A stretch of 64,000 nucleotides of DNA from Flavobacterium ajazii (GCF_010614725.1 NZ_JAAEHL010000001.1:248001-312000), one strand, 5' to 3'; numbered from the stretch's first letter, positions 1-8,831 are shown. Notes: a model not told the origin generated them from the letters alone. Program-made: numbers and translations.

Positions 1-1507
1 TTTTCATCCAGACATAAATATCTTCGGATGTCGGAACATTTAATTTTTTTCTTAAAGTGTATTTTCTGTTTTGAATTGTTCTAAAAGATTTAAACGTGTA
101 AATGGCTATTTCTTTTGTTGTAAAATCAAGATAAAGATAAGCACAAAGAATTAGTTCTGAAAGCTGCAGATTTGGATCAATTTCTATTAATTTTTCGTGT
201 AGAGATGGATAAAGCTCCTTAAAATAATTATAAAAATTGGGATGATTTTTTTTTCCTAAATCAATTAGATCATTATAACCAGCTTCTCTTTTTTCCAATA
301 AAAAAACTTGAGACTCTATATTGTTTTTCTCTAGTTTCTCTTCGTATTCTTCTATGTCTTTAAGTAGTGATTGGGTTTCGTCTTTTCTTCTTTGATTATA
401 ATTCCTAAATTTAAAGTAACCTAAAATTGAAATTATCAGGACAACTATTAGAATAATAATTTGTAATTTTGAACTTGTCGATTTTGTCTTTTCTATTTCC
501 TGTTTTTGTTCCTCTAATAAATGAATAACAGTAAAATCTCTGGCTTTAGATTTGTTTTTCTCGATGCTGTCATTTAATACGGTGTATAAATCTCTATAAT
601 ATTTTTCATTTTTGTTATCACCTAATTTGTCATAAATTTTACTTGTTGACAAATATGCATCCAATACATCTTCAATAGAACTGGGATTGTCGCCCAGCAT
701 TTCAATAGATTTTAAACGATGTTCTAATGCTTTTGCAATATTGTTTTGTTGCTCGTATAATTTAGAAAGACCTTTGTGGGCATATACTCCAAGGTAATCG
801 TCCTTTTCTTTTTTTAACAGTTTCAAAGAAAGTTCATAGTAGAATTTTGTTGAATCTTTGTTGTCTTTTTTTAAGAAGTAATTGCCGAAAGAAATATTGA
901 GCAATATTTTATCCTGTTTATATGAGGCAATTTCCTTGTATTTTTCAATATCGAATAATTTTCTTGCTCTGTTTAAATAATGATATATTGATTTTTGATC
1001 TTTGCCTATAATATCATAAGAGGTATACAGATTAAAAAGGTTGGCTGCCTTAAGACCTTCATGTTTTACTTTCAGCCCTACTTTTTCTGCTTTTTTAAAA
1101 TACTGTTGAGCAAGTGAGTTTAAACCTAAATTATGACAATTCTCATACTGAAGAATTAATAAATTAAAGTCGTCTGTAGGATTTTCTGATAGATATTTGG
1201 AGAATTTTTTAATTTTTTTTATGTATTCGAGGCTTTTTTTATATTCTCCTTGTTTTGCCAAAACATCTGCCACAAACATGTTCCCGACAACAATACCTTC
1301 TTCATAATTCAGCGATTCAGATTTTTTGATAATCTCGAAAGATTCACGGATAATCTTGTCAAAATCCAGGTTTTCATCGTAAGATTCGTGGATCATTTTT
1401 AATATAACACTGTCTATCTCTTTTGTTGTCTGTGCCTTTACATTAAAACTTGTGAGTGAGAGAAGTGAGATAAAGGTGATTATTAAAACTTTTTTACTTA
1501 ATGCCAT
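1..1507 (-). CDS. TPR-containing LuxR-type transcriptional regulator (3' end outside window)
   Basis: The minus frame is open from an ATG at 1507 to the window edge, about 502 codons. The product starts with a signal-like hydrophobic stretch ending near VKAQ, followed by helical repeats of TPR type over roughly residues 40-320. A single transmembrane segment (IIILIVVLIISILGYF) follows, then a coiled-coil linker. The C-terminus carries a LuxR/GerE-like helix-turn-helix with FTTKEIAIYTFKSFRTIQNR and a recognition-helix region near YTLRKKL. This periplasmic TPR, one membrane helix and cytoplasmic HTH layout is common in Flavobacteriia; the signal is unknown. Only a few residues should be missing. 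It is divergent from the Ppx-like gene across about 350 bp. Confidence 0.8.
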   Translation of the reverse strand, partial: MALSKKVLIITFISLLSLTSFNVKAQTTKEIDSVILKMIHESYDENLDFDKIIRESFEIIKKSESLNYEEGIVVGNMFVADVLAKQGEYKKSLEYIKKIKKFSKYLSENPTDDFNLLILQYENCHNLGLNSLAQQYFKKAEKVGLKVKHEGLKAANLFNLYTSYDIIGKDQKSIYHYLNRARKLFDIEKYKEIASYKQDKILLNISFGNYFLKKDNKDSTKFYYELSLKLLKKEKDDYLGVYAHKGLSKLYEQQNNIAKALEHRLKSIEMLGDNPSSIEDVLDAYLSTSKIYDKLGDNKNEKYYRDLYTVLNDSIEKNKSKARDFTVIHLLEEQKQEIEKTKSTSSKLQIIILIVVLIISILGYFKFRNYNQRRKDETQSLLKDIEEYEEKLEKNNIESQVFLLEKREAGYNDLIDLGKKNHPNFYNYFKELYPSLHEKLIEIDPNLQLSELILCAYLYLDFTTKEIAIYTFKSFRTIQNRKYTLRKKLNVPTSEDIYVWMK

Positions 1508-1857
1508 CTTAGTTTGAATATTGCAAATCAGGATTTTTAGGGATCTAAAGGAATACAGCTAATTTACAACCTTATTGTTTATTTATTCAAACGAAATTTT
1601 GCATTTCATTTACATCGGTCGAAATTTTCCGGATGTGAATTAAGTTAAACTATTGGTTAACAGATGATTTTTTCTGATGGTTCAAATATTTAATTTAAAA
1701 ACTTAAAAATTAGTAGAATTATTTCTACAGCAAGAGATGTTTTTGTCTACAACTTTTTCTGTTTTTATTAGTGAAATTTGCCCCTCTCTTTAAGGTTTTT
1801 TTTAATGTTTTGCGTCTTAAAGAGTTACAATCTGAAATCTTTCTTAAAATAAAAAAA
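1508..1857. other. divergent intergenic region with small palindrome
   Basis: This AT-rich spacer separates the divergent TPR-HTH gene and the Ppx-like gene and should hold both promoters. The only clear symmetry is a 6-bp inverted repeat, GTAGAA at 1713-1718 and TTCTAC at 1723-1728, which could be an operator. An upstream in-frame start at 1771 exists for the Ppx-like gene, but the stretch from there to 1857 does not look coding. No perfect Bacteroidota -7 box (TAnnTTTG) was found. Confidence 0.5.
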
Positions 1858-2946
1858 ATGCATAAAAAAATACATTTGCTAACTTTTATTCTAGCGGCAA
1901 TATTTTCATCAATAAATTCTTATTCACAAAAAAATCTTTACGCAGGAATAGAAATAGGCAGTAAAGGAATTAAAATGTCTGTTATAGATGTTAATAATAT
2001 TAAAAAGGGTGATTATACAATTTTAGGCTTTTGGACAGAAAATGCAGGGATAGCAAAAGGAATATCTAGAGATGGAAATCTGGCACAAGAAGATATTTTT
2101 GTTGCTGGAAATATAGTCAATGAACAATTGCAAAAAATTAGGCTTAAATATAATGTTAGTGACGAGAATATTTTTATTGTAGCTTCTTCTGGTGTTAAAA
2201 TGGCCCAAAATACGGGCGATTTAGTAACTAAGATTAAAACATTATGCAATAAAGATCTTGAGTTTATCGATGCAGAAACCGAAGGGAAAATGCTTTTAAA
2301 AGGTTCAATTCCTCCAAGAGATTATGAAGATGCAATGATTCTTGATATTGGAGGAGGTAATACTAAAGGTGGATTTGTCAATGTTCAGAATGATAACAAG
2401 TTTGAATTTTTTCCTTTAAATCTTGAATACGGTACTATTACATTGACGGAAGCGATTAATAAAACAATTCTTATACCTAGTGAAGCAAACTGGATGTCGG
2501 TTTATCAGGAAAAAGCTTTTGAATATGCTCCGGTTTTGAGAGATAAAATTAAACAGCTGCTTAACAGTAGTCCGGCATCTTTAAAGAAGAACAAAATTTA
2601 TGTATCTGGAGGGACTGTTTGGGCTTTCACGACTTTGTATTACAATCAAAAAAGTGATGAACATTTTATTCCTATAAGTCTTTCGGATATAATGAATTAC
2701 GATGCTATACTGAAAAATAGTTTTAATAATTATCAAAATTTAGCAAAAGAAAATAAGCAAGCTGAGAAAGTCATCAACACATACGACCAAAGACACCTTA
2801 TTGCTGGAAATGCCATTTTAATTGCCTGTTTAGAAAGTATTCCTGAGCTTAAAAACAGAAAAGTATATTTTGCAAAAGAAGGACAAATTGCATGGCTGGT
2901 TTCCTATATTGTTGATCGTTCAAAAAATATCAAAACTAACTTTTAA
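1858..2946 (+). CDS. secreted Ppx/GppA-like (ASKHA-fold) phosphatase family protein
   Basis: A 362-residue product starting at the ATG at 1858, where a signal peptide (MHKKIHLLTFILAAIFSS to NSYSQ) begins. The more upstream start at 1771 would bury this signal. The mature part has the family's phosphate-binding loops: YAGIEIGSKGIKMSVIDV near residue 30, DIGGGNTKGGF near 165 and IYVSGGTVWAF near 250. In exopolyphosphatase and pppGpp phosphatase these bind phosphate or nucleotide. Those enzymes are cytoplasmic, so a predicted export signal is unusual. Polyphosphate or another phosphorylated periplasmic substrate is possible, but the true substrate cannot be read from the sequence. It is followed at 64 bp by a small roadblock-like gene. 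Confidence 0.7.
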   Translation: MHKKIHLLTFILAAIFSSINSYSQKNLYAGIEIGSKGIKMSVIDVNNIKKGDYTILGFWTENAGIAKGISRDGNLAQEDIFVAGNIVNEQLQKIRLKYNVSDENIFIVASSGVKMAQNTGDLVTKIKTLCNKDLEFIDAETEGKMLLKGSIPPRDYEDAMILDIGGGNTKGGFVNVQNDNKFEFFPLNLEYGTITLTEAINKTILIPSEANWMSVYQEKAFEYAPVLRDKIKQLLNSSPASLKKNKIYVSGGTVWAFTTLYYNQKSDEHFIPISLSDIMNYDAILKNSFNNYQNLAKENKQAEKVINTYDQRHLIAGNAILIACLESIPELKNRKVYFAKEGQIAWLVSYIVDRSKNIKTNF

Positions 2947-3010
2947 GATAAATATCTGAGTCTGTTTTTTTCACTAAAAGAATTTTTAATCCTATAAATA
3001 ATAATAAAAT

Positions 3011-3385
3011 ATGTCTGATTTCTTACAACAATTTGGTGATGATGTTAGAAAAAACATCCCTGGTTATATTGCTCTTGCAGTAACCGAAATTAAAAGTGGT
3101 ATTTCTTATTACAGCGATTCTGCGTCTAATAGTTTTGATCCGGAATTAGCATCGGCTTTCAATCTTGAAGTAGTAAAAGCAAAATTAAATGCTATAAACG
3201 CCCTGGGGTTAGATCAGGCTATCGATGGAATTATGATCACTCTGACAGAGCAGATTCATATAATAGATATTTCAGAAAATAATGAATATTTCATTTATCT
3301 GGCAGTAGATTCTAGAAAAGCTAATTTAGGATTAACCACTGCTTTGTTGAACAAATATAAAAGAGAAATCAAAGGTAAACTGTAA
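3011..3385 (+). CDS. small protein, possibly roadblock/LC7-like
   Basis: A 124-residue soluble protein with no signal or membrane segment. The pattern, an N-terminal helix (DFLQQFGDDVRKNIPGYIAL), beta strands around AVTEIKSGISYYSDS, a long helix and paired strands ending in IYLAVDSRKANLGLTTALL, resembles roadblock/LC7 domains, which act as scaffolds or partners of small GTPases. The match is by fold pattern only. It lies 64 bp after the Ppx-like gene on the same strand and ahead of a strong terminator, so the two may form one transcript. Confidence 0.5.
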   Translation: MSDFLQQFGDDVRKNIPGYIALAVTEIKSGISYYSDSASNSFDPELASAFNLEVVKAKLNAINALGLDQAIDGIMITLTEQIHIIDISENNEYFIYLAVDSRKANLGLTTALLNKYKREIKGKL

Positions 3386-3447
3386 CTATTGCAATTTGAA
3401 TTTTTATCATAGTGCAATTATTAGTTCATATTGCAATTTCTAAAAGG

Positions 3448-3493
3448 AAGAAAGCTTACTTAGAAAATGTTTTTCTGATAAGCTTTCTTTTTT
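3448..3493 (+). terminator. Rho-independent terminator
   Basis: Perfect 11-bp arms AAGAAAGCTTA (3448-3458) and TAAGCTTTCTT (3479-3489) with additional inner pairing (AGAAAA/TTTTCT) and a following T tract. It closes the Ppx/roadblock unit and lies inside a 63-codon open frame at 3412-3603, which argues that this frame is not a gene. Confidence 0.85.
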
Positions 3494-3556
3494 TAATTAC
3501 TTCTTTCATAATAACTTATAACATAAAAATTAAAAAATGGAAGGAAAATTTTTTCT

Positions 3557-4021
3557 ATGAATCAATTAAATCAAGTTTTAGAGATTTTTCCATCCGATTT
3601 TGATTTAGTTAAAGATATTATTTACGAATCAAAGTTAATCGACGAAAAACTTCTTAATCTGGAACAGGCAGTTTTGTTTATAAGAGAAAAATTATGTCAA
3701 AAAAAGGCTAAAATTTTTGCGAAGAAACATGATGGTGAGGTTGTTGCTTTTGCAGTTTTACATTTTAAAATTTGCCCGAAATCAGTTTTAGAATTCACCT
3801 GGCATATTTCTTATCTGTATGTAAAAGAAAGTTTTAGACGGAAATATATTGCTCGGGAAATTATGGAAGAATGTATTGATAATGCAAGAAAGAACAACAT
3901 ACAATATGTTTCCTTAAATACAGATGTTGAGAATTTTGCCGCGCACCGTCTTTACGAAAATTTTGGTTTTGTTCGTAAAAGTTTTATTTCCAATTATTAT
4001 TACTACGAAATTAGATTATAG
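3557..4021 (+). CDS. GNAT family N-acetyltransferase
   Basis: A 154-residue protein with the GNAT fold. Strand beta-4 and the acetyl-CoA loop lie around ISYLYVKESFRRKYIARE (residues about 88-105, a variant of the R/Q-x-x-G-x-G/A loop). The C-terminal LYENFGFVRK motif at about 133-142 is typical of the family. It would transfer an acetyl group from acetyl-CoA to an amine; the substrate cannot be inferred. It lies 40 bp upstream of the MFS transporter on the same strand, so the two may be co-expressed, for example as a modification and export pair, but that is inference. Confidence 0.8.
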   Translation: MNQLNQVLEIFPSDFDLVKDIIYESKLIDEKLLNLEQAVLFIREKLCQKKAKIFAKKHDGEVVAFAVLHFKICPKSVLEFTWHISYLYVKESFRRKYIAREIMEECIDNARKNNIQYVSLNTDVENFAAHRLYENFGFVRKSFISNYYYYEIRL

Positions 4022-4061
4022 AAGAAAAAATCTGTTAATGTAAATAGATACCCTAATAATT

Positions 4062-5321
4062 ATGATTCCCCTTTTAAAAAGATATTTTAAAAATTTTAGT
4101 CAGTTTTCTGTTGAAGTAAAAATTTTAGCCATAACTACATTTATTAACAGGTTAGGGGCAATGGTTGTACCATTTCTGTCCAAATACATGTTAGAAGAAC
4201 TTCACTTTAGTTACAGTCAGATTGGCTGGGTTATGGTTTTCTTCGGAACAGGATCTTTTCTGGGAACATGGATTAGCGGTAAATTATCCGATAAAATAGG
4301 GTTTTATAAAGTAATGGTTTTCAGTCTTCTTGCGAGCGGTCTTATCTTTATAGGACTTCAGTTTCTTACTGATTTTTATAGTTTTTGCGCAGGAGTTCTC
4401 TTGTTGACAACAGTTGCAGACATGTATCGCCCGGCAATGCTGGTTTCTTTAGATACTTATGCAGGCAAAAAAGAACGAACAAAAGCATTGTCTTTGATTC
4501 GTTCTATGGTTAATTTAGGATTTATGTTTGGGCCATTAATAGGCGGGATAATTATAACATTATTTAGTTATAATGTACTATTCTATGTAGACGGATTGAC
4601 CTGTATGTTGAGTATTCTTTTGTTTGCATTTTTTGTAAAAGAAAGAGTGCTTCCTTATAAGTTAAATAAATTTAAATTTTTAAAAGAGGAAAACTCAATT
4701 TTTGAAGATAAGCCATTTTTAATCCATTTGGTTGTAACCTTAATAACAGGAATCTTATTTTTTCAAATGTTCACCACTTTGTCTCTTTATTACAAGGAAG
4801 TTTTCAATTTTTCAAGTATCGAAAGCGGATTGTTCTTGGCACTTAATGGGATAATTATTTTACTTTTTGAACTAGCAATCGTGTCTTATGTAGAGTCAAA
4901 AAATATTAATAAGCTTTTGATGGTTTCTTACGGGTTATTTTCAATGAGTGTCAGCTATTTGTTCTTGCTCATTGAGCATAGCATTATAGCTTTAATTTTA
5001 ATGATGATTTTTATGACTATTGGAGTAATGCTTACATTTCCTTTTGCCAATTCTTTTGTGAAAAAGAGATCTTTGAAAAAGCAAGAAGGCAAATTTATGG
5101 CTGTTTTTACGATGAGCTATAGTATAGCACACATTCTAAGTACCAAAACAGGAATGGCTATTATTGATACTTACGGTTATAAAATTAACTGGACATTTTT
5201 AAGTGGTTTAGGTTTTGTTGGTTTCATTTTGTCGTATCGTTTAGTATTTATAGTAAAGAAAGAAAAAGAAATGATTAAAAGTAAGATTGTACAATCTTTC
5301 TTTGCAGCCAATGTAAAATAA
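4062..5321 (+). CDS. MFS transporter, probable drug or metabolite efflux
   Basis: A 419-residue, very hydrophobic protein with about 12 membrane segments. The cytoplasmic loop between TM2 and TM3 reads GKLSDKIGFYKV, a form of MFS motif A (GxxxDRxGRR). A second conserved region, FGPLIGGIIITLF, corresponds to motif C of TM5 found in drug/proton antiporters. The central loop (residues about 195-225) is charged, as expected between the two six-helix halves. It is a proton-coupled inner-membrane transporter of unknown substrate, directly downstream of the GNAT gene. Confidence 0.85.
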   Translation: MIPLLKRYFKNFSQFSVEVKILAITTFINRLGAMVVPFLSKYMLEELHFSYSQIGWVMVFFGTGSFLGTWISGKLSDKIGFYKVMVFSLLASGLIFIGLQFLTDFYSFCAGVLLLTTVADMYRPAMLVSLDTYAGKKERTKALSLIRSMVNLGFMFGPLIGGIIITLFSYNVLFYVDGLTCMLSILLFAFFVKERVLPYKLNKFKFLKEENSIFEDKPFLIHLVVTLITGILFFQMFTTLSLYYKEVFNFSSIESGLFLALNGIIILLFELAIVSYVESKNINKLLMVSYGLFSMSVSYLFLLIEHSIIALILMMIFMTIGVMLTFPFANSFVKKRSLKKQEGKFMAVFTMSYSIAHILSTKTGMAIIDTYGYKINWTFLSGLGFVGFILSYRLVFIVKKEKEMIKSKIVQSFFAANVK

Positions 5322-5427
5322 ATTTTTGCGGTTCTTAACGGAAGAAGTCAGAGAATGTTTCCCAAATTATTTTTTATTAAGTCGATAAGTAATAAGTGCC
5401 GGTTGGAAATAAAACATTTTTTTGTTT

Positions 5428-5533
5428 CAGTCGAGCAATAATTATATTTGAAGTAATTTGAGCGGGAAATTCAAGTAATAATGAGATGTTAAATCATTTT
5501 AAAGTGAGATTTCTTTATCAGCATTTAAAGGAG
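5428..5533. repeat. dispersed intergenic repeat, family 2, copy 1
   Basis: The stretch from CAGTCGAGCAATAATT aligns by eye with 60320-60418 (CAGCTGAGCAAGAATT). Shared blocks include GAGCGG.AAATTCAA and TTTTAAA.TG.GATTTC. Divergence is high, perhaps 30 percent. A third partial start, CAGTTGAACAACAAT, occurs at about 5559. No ORF is conserved between the copies. Confidence 0.45.
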
Positions 5534-5682
5534 TAAGAAATAAATCAATTTTTAACCTCAGTTGAACAACAATATTTAATATCAAAAAATAACAATAAAC
5601 CAAAAGAGAAAAAAATCCTATATCTTTAACGGGATTTCGAACCATTGTTTAGCTTCGATTAAATCTCTAATAGCGCCCTTGT

Positions 5683-5953
5683 ATATTTAAACATGTTGAA
5701 GTTTAATTATTTTTTAAAAGAACTCGAAAATAAAATTTATCACTGTTAAAGAAAACGAGTTGGTTTTTAGCAAAATTATGTAAAAAATCGAAGATCATTC
5801 AAATCAAAATTTGGTAAGGATATTAGAGTTTCCATTTGGCTTTAATGTAATAAAAAAGAAATTTTGTTAGACATTTGATTCGCTAATTTTCCAGACAAAT
5901 AAAAATATTTAATTTAACTCGTTGATTGTTATTTGATTGAATTTTAAAATTGA
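5683..5953. repeat. dispersed intergenic repeat, family 1, copy 1
   Basis: About 270 bp aligning along its whole length with 49765-50040. The best blocks are ATCAAAATTTGGTAAGGAT (about 5802-5820), AGTTTCCAT, GAAATTTTGTTAGA and ACAAATAAAAAT. No frame stays open in both copies, so it looks like a non-coding element: a mobile-element remnant, an RNA or a long regulatory block. It lies upstream of a TlpA gene here and upstream of a fasciclin gene at the other site. Confidence 0.65.
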
Positions 5954-6244
5954 CTTATTTCTGTTTACTTAATTCTCTTTATTCAAAAGAGAAAATTAAT
6001 AGAAATTTTGTAATTGTAGAAAAAGGGAAAGTTATTTACTAACACAAATAGGGTTAAGAATTGTCAATTTTGCTGCAATTAGTATTATTAAAAATAATTC
6101 TAAATTCTAGTTTATAATATTACTAATTCAAATTACTGTATGGACGTTTATATTACCAAAATGCTTAACAAAAAAACTGTGAAAAAAATAAGTTTTATAA
6201 ACGTTTTTATTCAAATCATTAGTCTAATTACAAGAAGATTTGCC

Positions 6245-7297
6245 ATGAAAAAGCAAACCTATATTATTATCCTATTTTTTTTTATTAATCTAATTCAGGC
6301 ACAAAAGAAAAGTCCAGATTATTTTACATTAAAGGGGGTTTTAAAAAACAATTACAAAGGGTATTTATACGTTTCTTATGATGATAAAAATGATAGCTGT
6401 TTAGTAGAAAATAATAAATTTTCTTTCAAAGGGAAAATATCAGGCAACATGACAAATGTGTTTTTCTGGTTGAGAGGAAAACCTTGTATAATGAAAAAAG
6501 AATTTTTTCTCGAAAATAAAAACGTTAAAATAGACTTAGCTTATTATGAAGAAATCCAAAACAAGGATACGACAGTTTTTTTTCATACAACTTCAATTAT
6601 GGGTACAAAAACAGCTCTAATACAGGATGATTACGAAAGATTTGCTGCTAGTAATTTATTTGCTAAAGATCGGGATCAAAAGTTATACAGAAAGCTAAAC
6701 ACAATGGCAGCTGAAAACCCAAAAAATTATTATGTGGGTACTTTAATTGAGGAAAAGTGTTGGGATAGCACCTTGGATAAGAATCAATTAAAAAAAATAT
6801 ATAGTAAATTAGATAAAAAAAATCAACGAGAAAGCACTATTTATATTATAGAAAAAAAACTGTATCCTAAAAACGATATAAATGTAAACGATATGGTTTA
6901 TGATTTTGAATTGCCGGATGAAAATAATATCGTATTTAAAACAGTATCTTTAAAAGGGAAATGGTATCTTATAGATTTTTGGGCAACCTATTGTAGTATC
7001 TGTATCGCTACATTTCCTAAATTACAAAAGATTCATGATTTATATAAAGACAGGAATTTTGAAATTTTAGCAGTTTCCGTTGATAAAGATTTGCAACAAT
7101 GGCAAAAATTCTTGAAAATATATGATCTAAAATGGAAAAATTTGATTGAGAAAAGGGGTATTGACAATAGCGAGGCTGTAAAAAAATATATTTCTTTTAC
7201 CCCATCAAATTTTTTAATTAGCCCCGAAGGTAAAATAGTTGCAAGAAATATTAGCCCCGAAGATTTAGAAAAATTACTCAAAAAAAAATTAAAATAA
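6245..7297 (+). CDS. TlpA-like thiol-disulfide oxidoreductase with DUF4369-like N-terminal domain
   Basis: A 350-residue exported protein. The start at 6245 gives a clean signal peptide (MKKQTYIIILFFFINLIQAQ). Residues about 25-110 form the beta-rich DUF4369-like domain that precedes many Bacteroidota TlpA domains. The C-terminal thioredoxin fold has LIDFWATYCSICIATFP with active site C-S-I-C near residue 250 and the cis-proline region FTPSNFLISPEGKIV near 320. C-S-I-C is unusual for this family, where C-G-P-C is common, and suggests altered redox behaviour. It stands alone between two long spacers, unlike the thioredoxins clustered further downstream. Confidence 0.85.
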   Translation: MKKQTYIIILFFFINLIQAQKKSPDYFTLKGVLKNNYKGYLYVSYDDKNDSCLVENNKFSFKGKISGNMTNVFFWLRGKPCIMKKEFFLENKNVKIDLAYYEEIQNKDTTVFFHTTSIMGTKTALIQDDYERFAASNLFAKDRDQKLYRKLNTMAAENPKNYYVGTLIEEKCWDSTLDKNQLKKIYSKLDKKNQRESTIYIIEKKLYPKNDINVNDMVYDFELPDENNIVFKTVSLKGKWYLIDFWATYCSICIATFPKLQKIHDLYKDRNFEILAVSVDKDLQQWQKFLKIYDLKWKNLIEKRGIDNSEAVKKYISFTPSNFLISPEGKIVARNISPEDLEKLLKKKLK

Positions 7298-7513
7298 TCC
7301 TAAACAATGACCGAGAATTACAATTACCTTTTCCAGTATTTGGAAAAGGAGGCATCTATATTGTAAAAATGTTTTTTTTCAAATACAATCACATCCCGAT
7401 TATCCATCTCTGTTGCCTGTTGCCGATACTGTGAGAGAATTAAACCAATTTTCAACTCTCGCTCTCTGAAGAGTTCATTATGAAAAACTGCACAAATGTC
7501 TTTGAACTGCATC

Positions 7514-7541
7514 CAAAAGTCTCTCGACTTTTTGTTTTTTT
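7514..7541 (+). terminator. terminator-like hairpin
   Basis: Arms AAAAGTC (7515-7521) and GACTTTT (7526-7532) with a four-base loop, followed on the plus strand by a T-rich tract TGTTTTTTT. It may end the TlpA transcript. Confidence 0.6.
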
Positions 7542-7552
7542 AGTGCTTAAAC

Positions 7553-7585
7553 AAAAAAAGCTTCAGATTTCTCTGAAGCTTTTTG
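7553..7585. terminator. bidirectional terminator-like hairpin
   Basis: Near-perfect stem AAAAAGCTTCAGA / TCTGAAGCTTTTT with a short loop, flanked by A-rich and T-rich runs, so it could act in either direction. Confidence 0.65.
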
Positions 7586-8036
7586 TCGGTGTAGCGGCAA
7601 GTAATCAAATATCTAACCAATTTTTTGAAGATTATTATAATATAATTACATGTAAATCTTAATAAATTTTAATGAAAAATATAATACTTATTCATCCCTT
7701 TTTTGATACTTAATAATGGTTTAAAAATGGATAATATTAAAAGTGTGTTTTGGTCAAAAAAGCTGTTTAAACTAATCAAGCATGGCTTTACTTCATTAGA
7801 AAGATTTTATTTAAATGTGTTCATTTTCTGTTTCCTTATCTGGAAGCTGGATTACAAGTATTTACTTGTGAAAAATAGATATTGTTAGAAGATTTCTATA
7901 AAAAGATGTTTATATAAGAATCAGCTTTTTTACTTATGAATTTCAAAGTAAATCTTAGCCTAATAAATATTTGTAAAATAACTTATTAATATAAAATTGG
8001 AGTACCTTACTTAAAAAAATAAAAACAACTATAACA

Positions 8037-8564
8037 ATGATTAATTATTTGATTGTGCCTGGCTTGGGCAATTCTGGACCGCAACATTGGCAGACTTATT
8101 TTCTAAAATCGGGAGACAACTTTCATAAAGTTGAACAACAAGAATGGGATGAGCCCGTTTGTGAAGAGTGGATAGCAGCAATTGATGAAAAAGTATTACA
8201 ATTTGACCTTTCTACAGTTGTAATTATTGGACACAGTTTAGGGTGCTGCACAATAGCACATTGGGCCGTAAAATACAAGAGACAGATTAAAGGTGCACTA
8301 CTTGTCGCTCCAAGCGATCTTGAAGCTCCTCAGTACACATTTCCTGCGGTAGGTTTTGATCCAATTCCACTTGATAAAATCGATTTTCGTACTATCGTAG
8401 TTGCAAGCTCAGATGATATCTGGGTATCTTTAGACAGAGCTCAGTTCTTTGCTGAATACTGGGGAAGTGAATTTATAAATATAGGGAATGCCGGACATAT
8501 AAATGTTCAATCAGGACATACAAATTGGGATCAAGGTATGGAAATACTGAAAAAGATTATCTAA
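8037..8564 (+). CDS. RBBP9/YdeN family alpha/beta hydrolase
   Basis: A 175-residue serine hydrolase of the RBBP9/YdeN type. The N-terminal signature IVPGLGNSGPQHWQ (residues 6-19) holds the oxyanion loop. The nucleophile elbow is GHSLGC near residues 64-69, the acid lies in ASSDDIWV near 121 and the catalytic histidine is in NAGHIN near 158. Length and motif order fit the family well. It is cytoplasmic, with no signal. Bacterial members have small-ester hydrolase activity but poorly known substrates. It appears monocistronic. Confidence 0.88.
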   Translation: MINYLIVPGLGNSGPQHWQTYFLKSGDNFHKVEQQEWDEPVCEEWIAAIDEKVLQFDLSTVVIIGHSLGCCTIAHWAVKYKRQIKGALLVAPSDLEAPQYTFPAVGFDPIPLDKIDFRTIVVASSDDIWVSLDRAQFFAEYWGSEFINIGNAGHINVQSGHTNWDQGMEILKKII

Positions 8565-8765
8565 ACTGCTTTTTTCTTTTGTTCAAAAAACAAAGATACT
8601 CTTGTTGAGATTTTGGTTCTCAAAAACTAAGTGAGAAAAAGAGAGCAAGCTGCCAAAAAGATAAGGAGGTAGATAATTTAAAACTTTAACTTAAAAAGTT
8701 TTTTTATCTATTTGGGTCAAATAAGACTTAATTTACTGTCATTAAGCTATAAGATTTCTTAAAAG

Positions 8766-8800
8766 TCGTTTTTGAATAATAGTAAATCGTTTTTGAATAA
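8766..8800. promoter_or_regulatory. 21-bp-period direct repeat, possible operator
   Basis: The 14-mer TCGTTTTTGAATAA occurs at 8766-8779 and again at 8787-8800, exactly 21 bp apart (two helical turns). The TTGAATAA core recurs in the nearby hairpin arms (8832-8875). Spacing on one DNA face suggests a binding site for a dimeric regulator ahead of the glycan locus; no bound protein is known. Confidence 0.4.
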
Positions 8801-8831
8801 CACAAGTAAGTTTCTTATCAAATATATTTGT

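Larger units (their letters stand above)
5322..6244. other. long AT-rich spacer with two dispersed repeats
   Basis: About 0.9 kb with no convincing gene. It contains two stretches that recur elsewhere in this window: 5428-5533 (related to 60320-60418) and 5683-5953 (related to 49765-50040). An in-frame upstream start for the next gene at 6140 is open, but its extra 35 residues look non-native, since the signal peptide starts at 6245. Confidence 0.6.
7298..8036. other. intergenic region with several hairpins, no convincing gene
   Basis: The stretch holds a perfect 9-bp hairpin at 7327-7349 (CCTTTTCCA/TGGAAAAGG) and two terminator-like hairpins at 7514-7541 and 7553-7585. Short open frames exist (minus 7324-7512; plus 7480-7662; plus 7703-7888), but each overlaps hairpins, has no recognisable domain and no good start signal. 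The minus frame (62 codons, charged, soluble) is the only one with protein-like composition and may be a gene remnant. Confidence 0.45.

Noticed and set aside
3412..3603. 63-codon open frame on the plus strand
   Set aside because: It contains a strong terminator hairpin and overlaps the start of the acetyltransferase gene; no domain or start signal.
7570..7620. minus-strand stretch CCGCTACACCGACA followed by a terminator, like the 3' end of a tRNA
   Set aside because: No T-arm, anticodon arm or acceptor partner could be formed upstream, so a tRNA or clear tRNA remnant is not supported.
7703..7888. 61-codon open frame on the plus strand
   Set aside because: Composition reflects AT-rich DNA, with no recognised motif and no supporting context.
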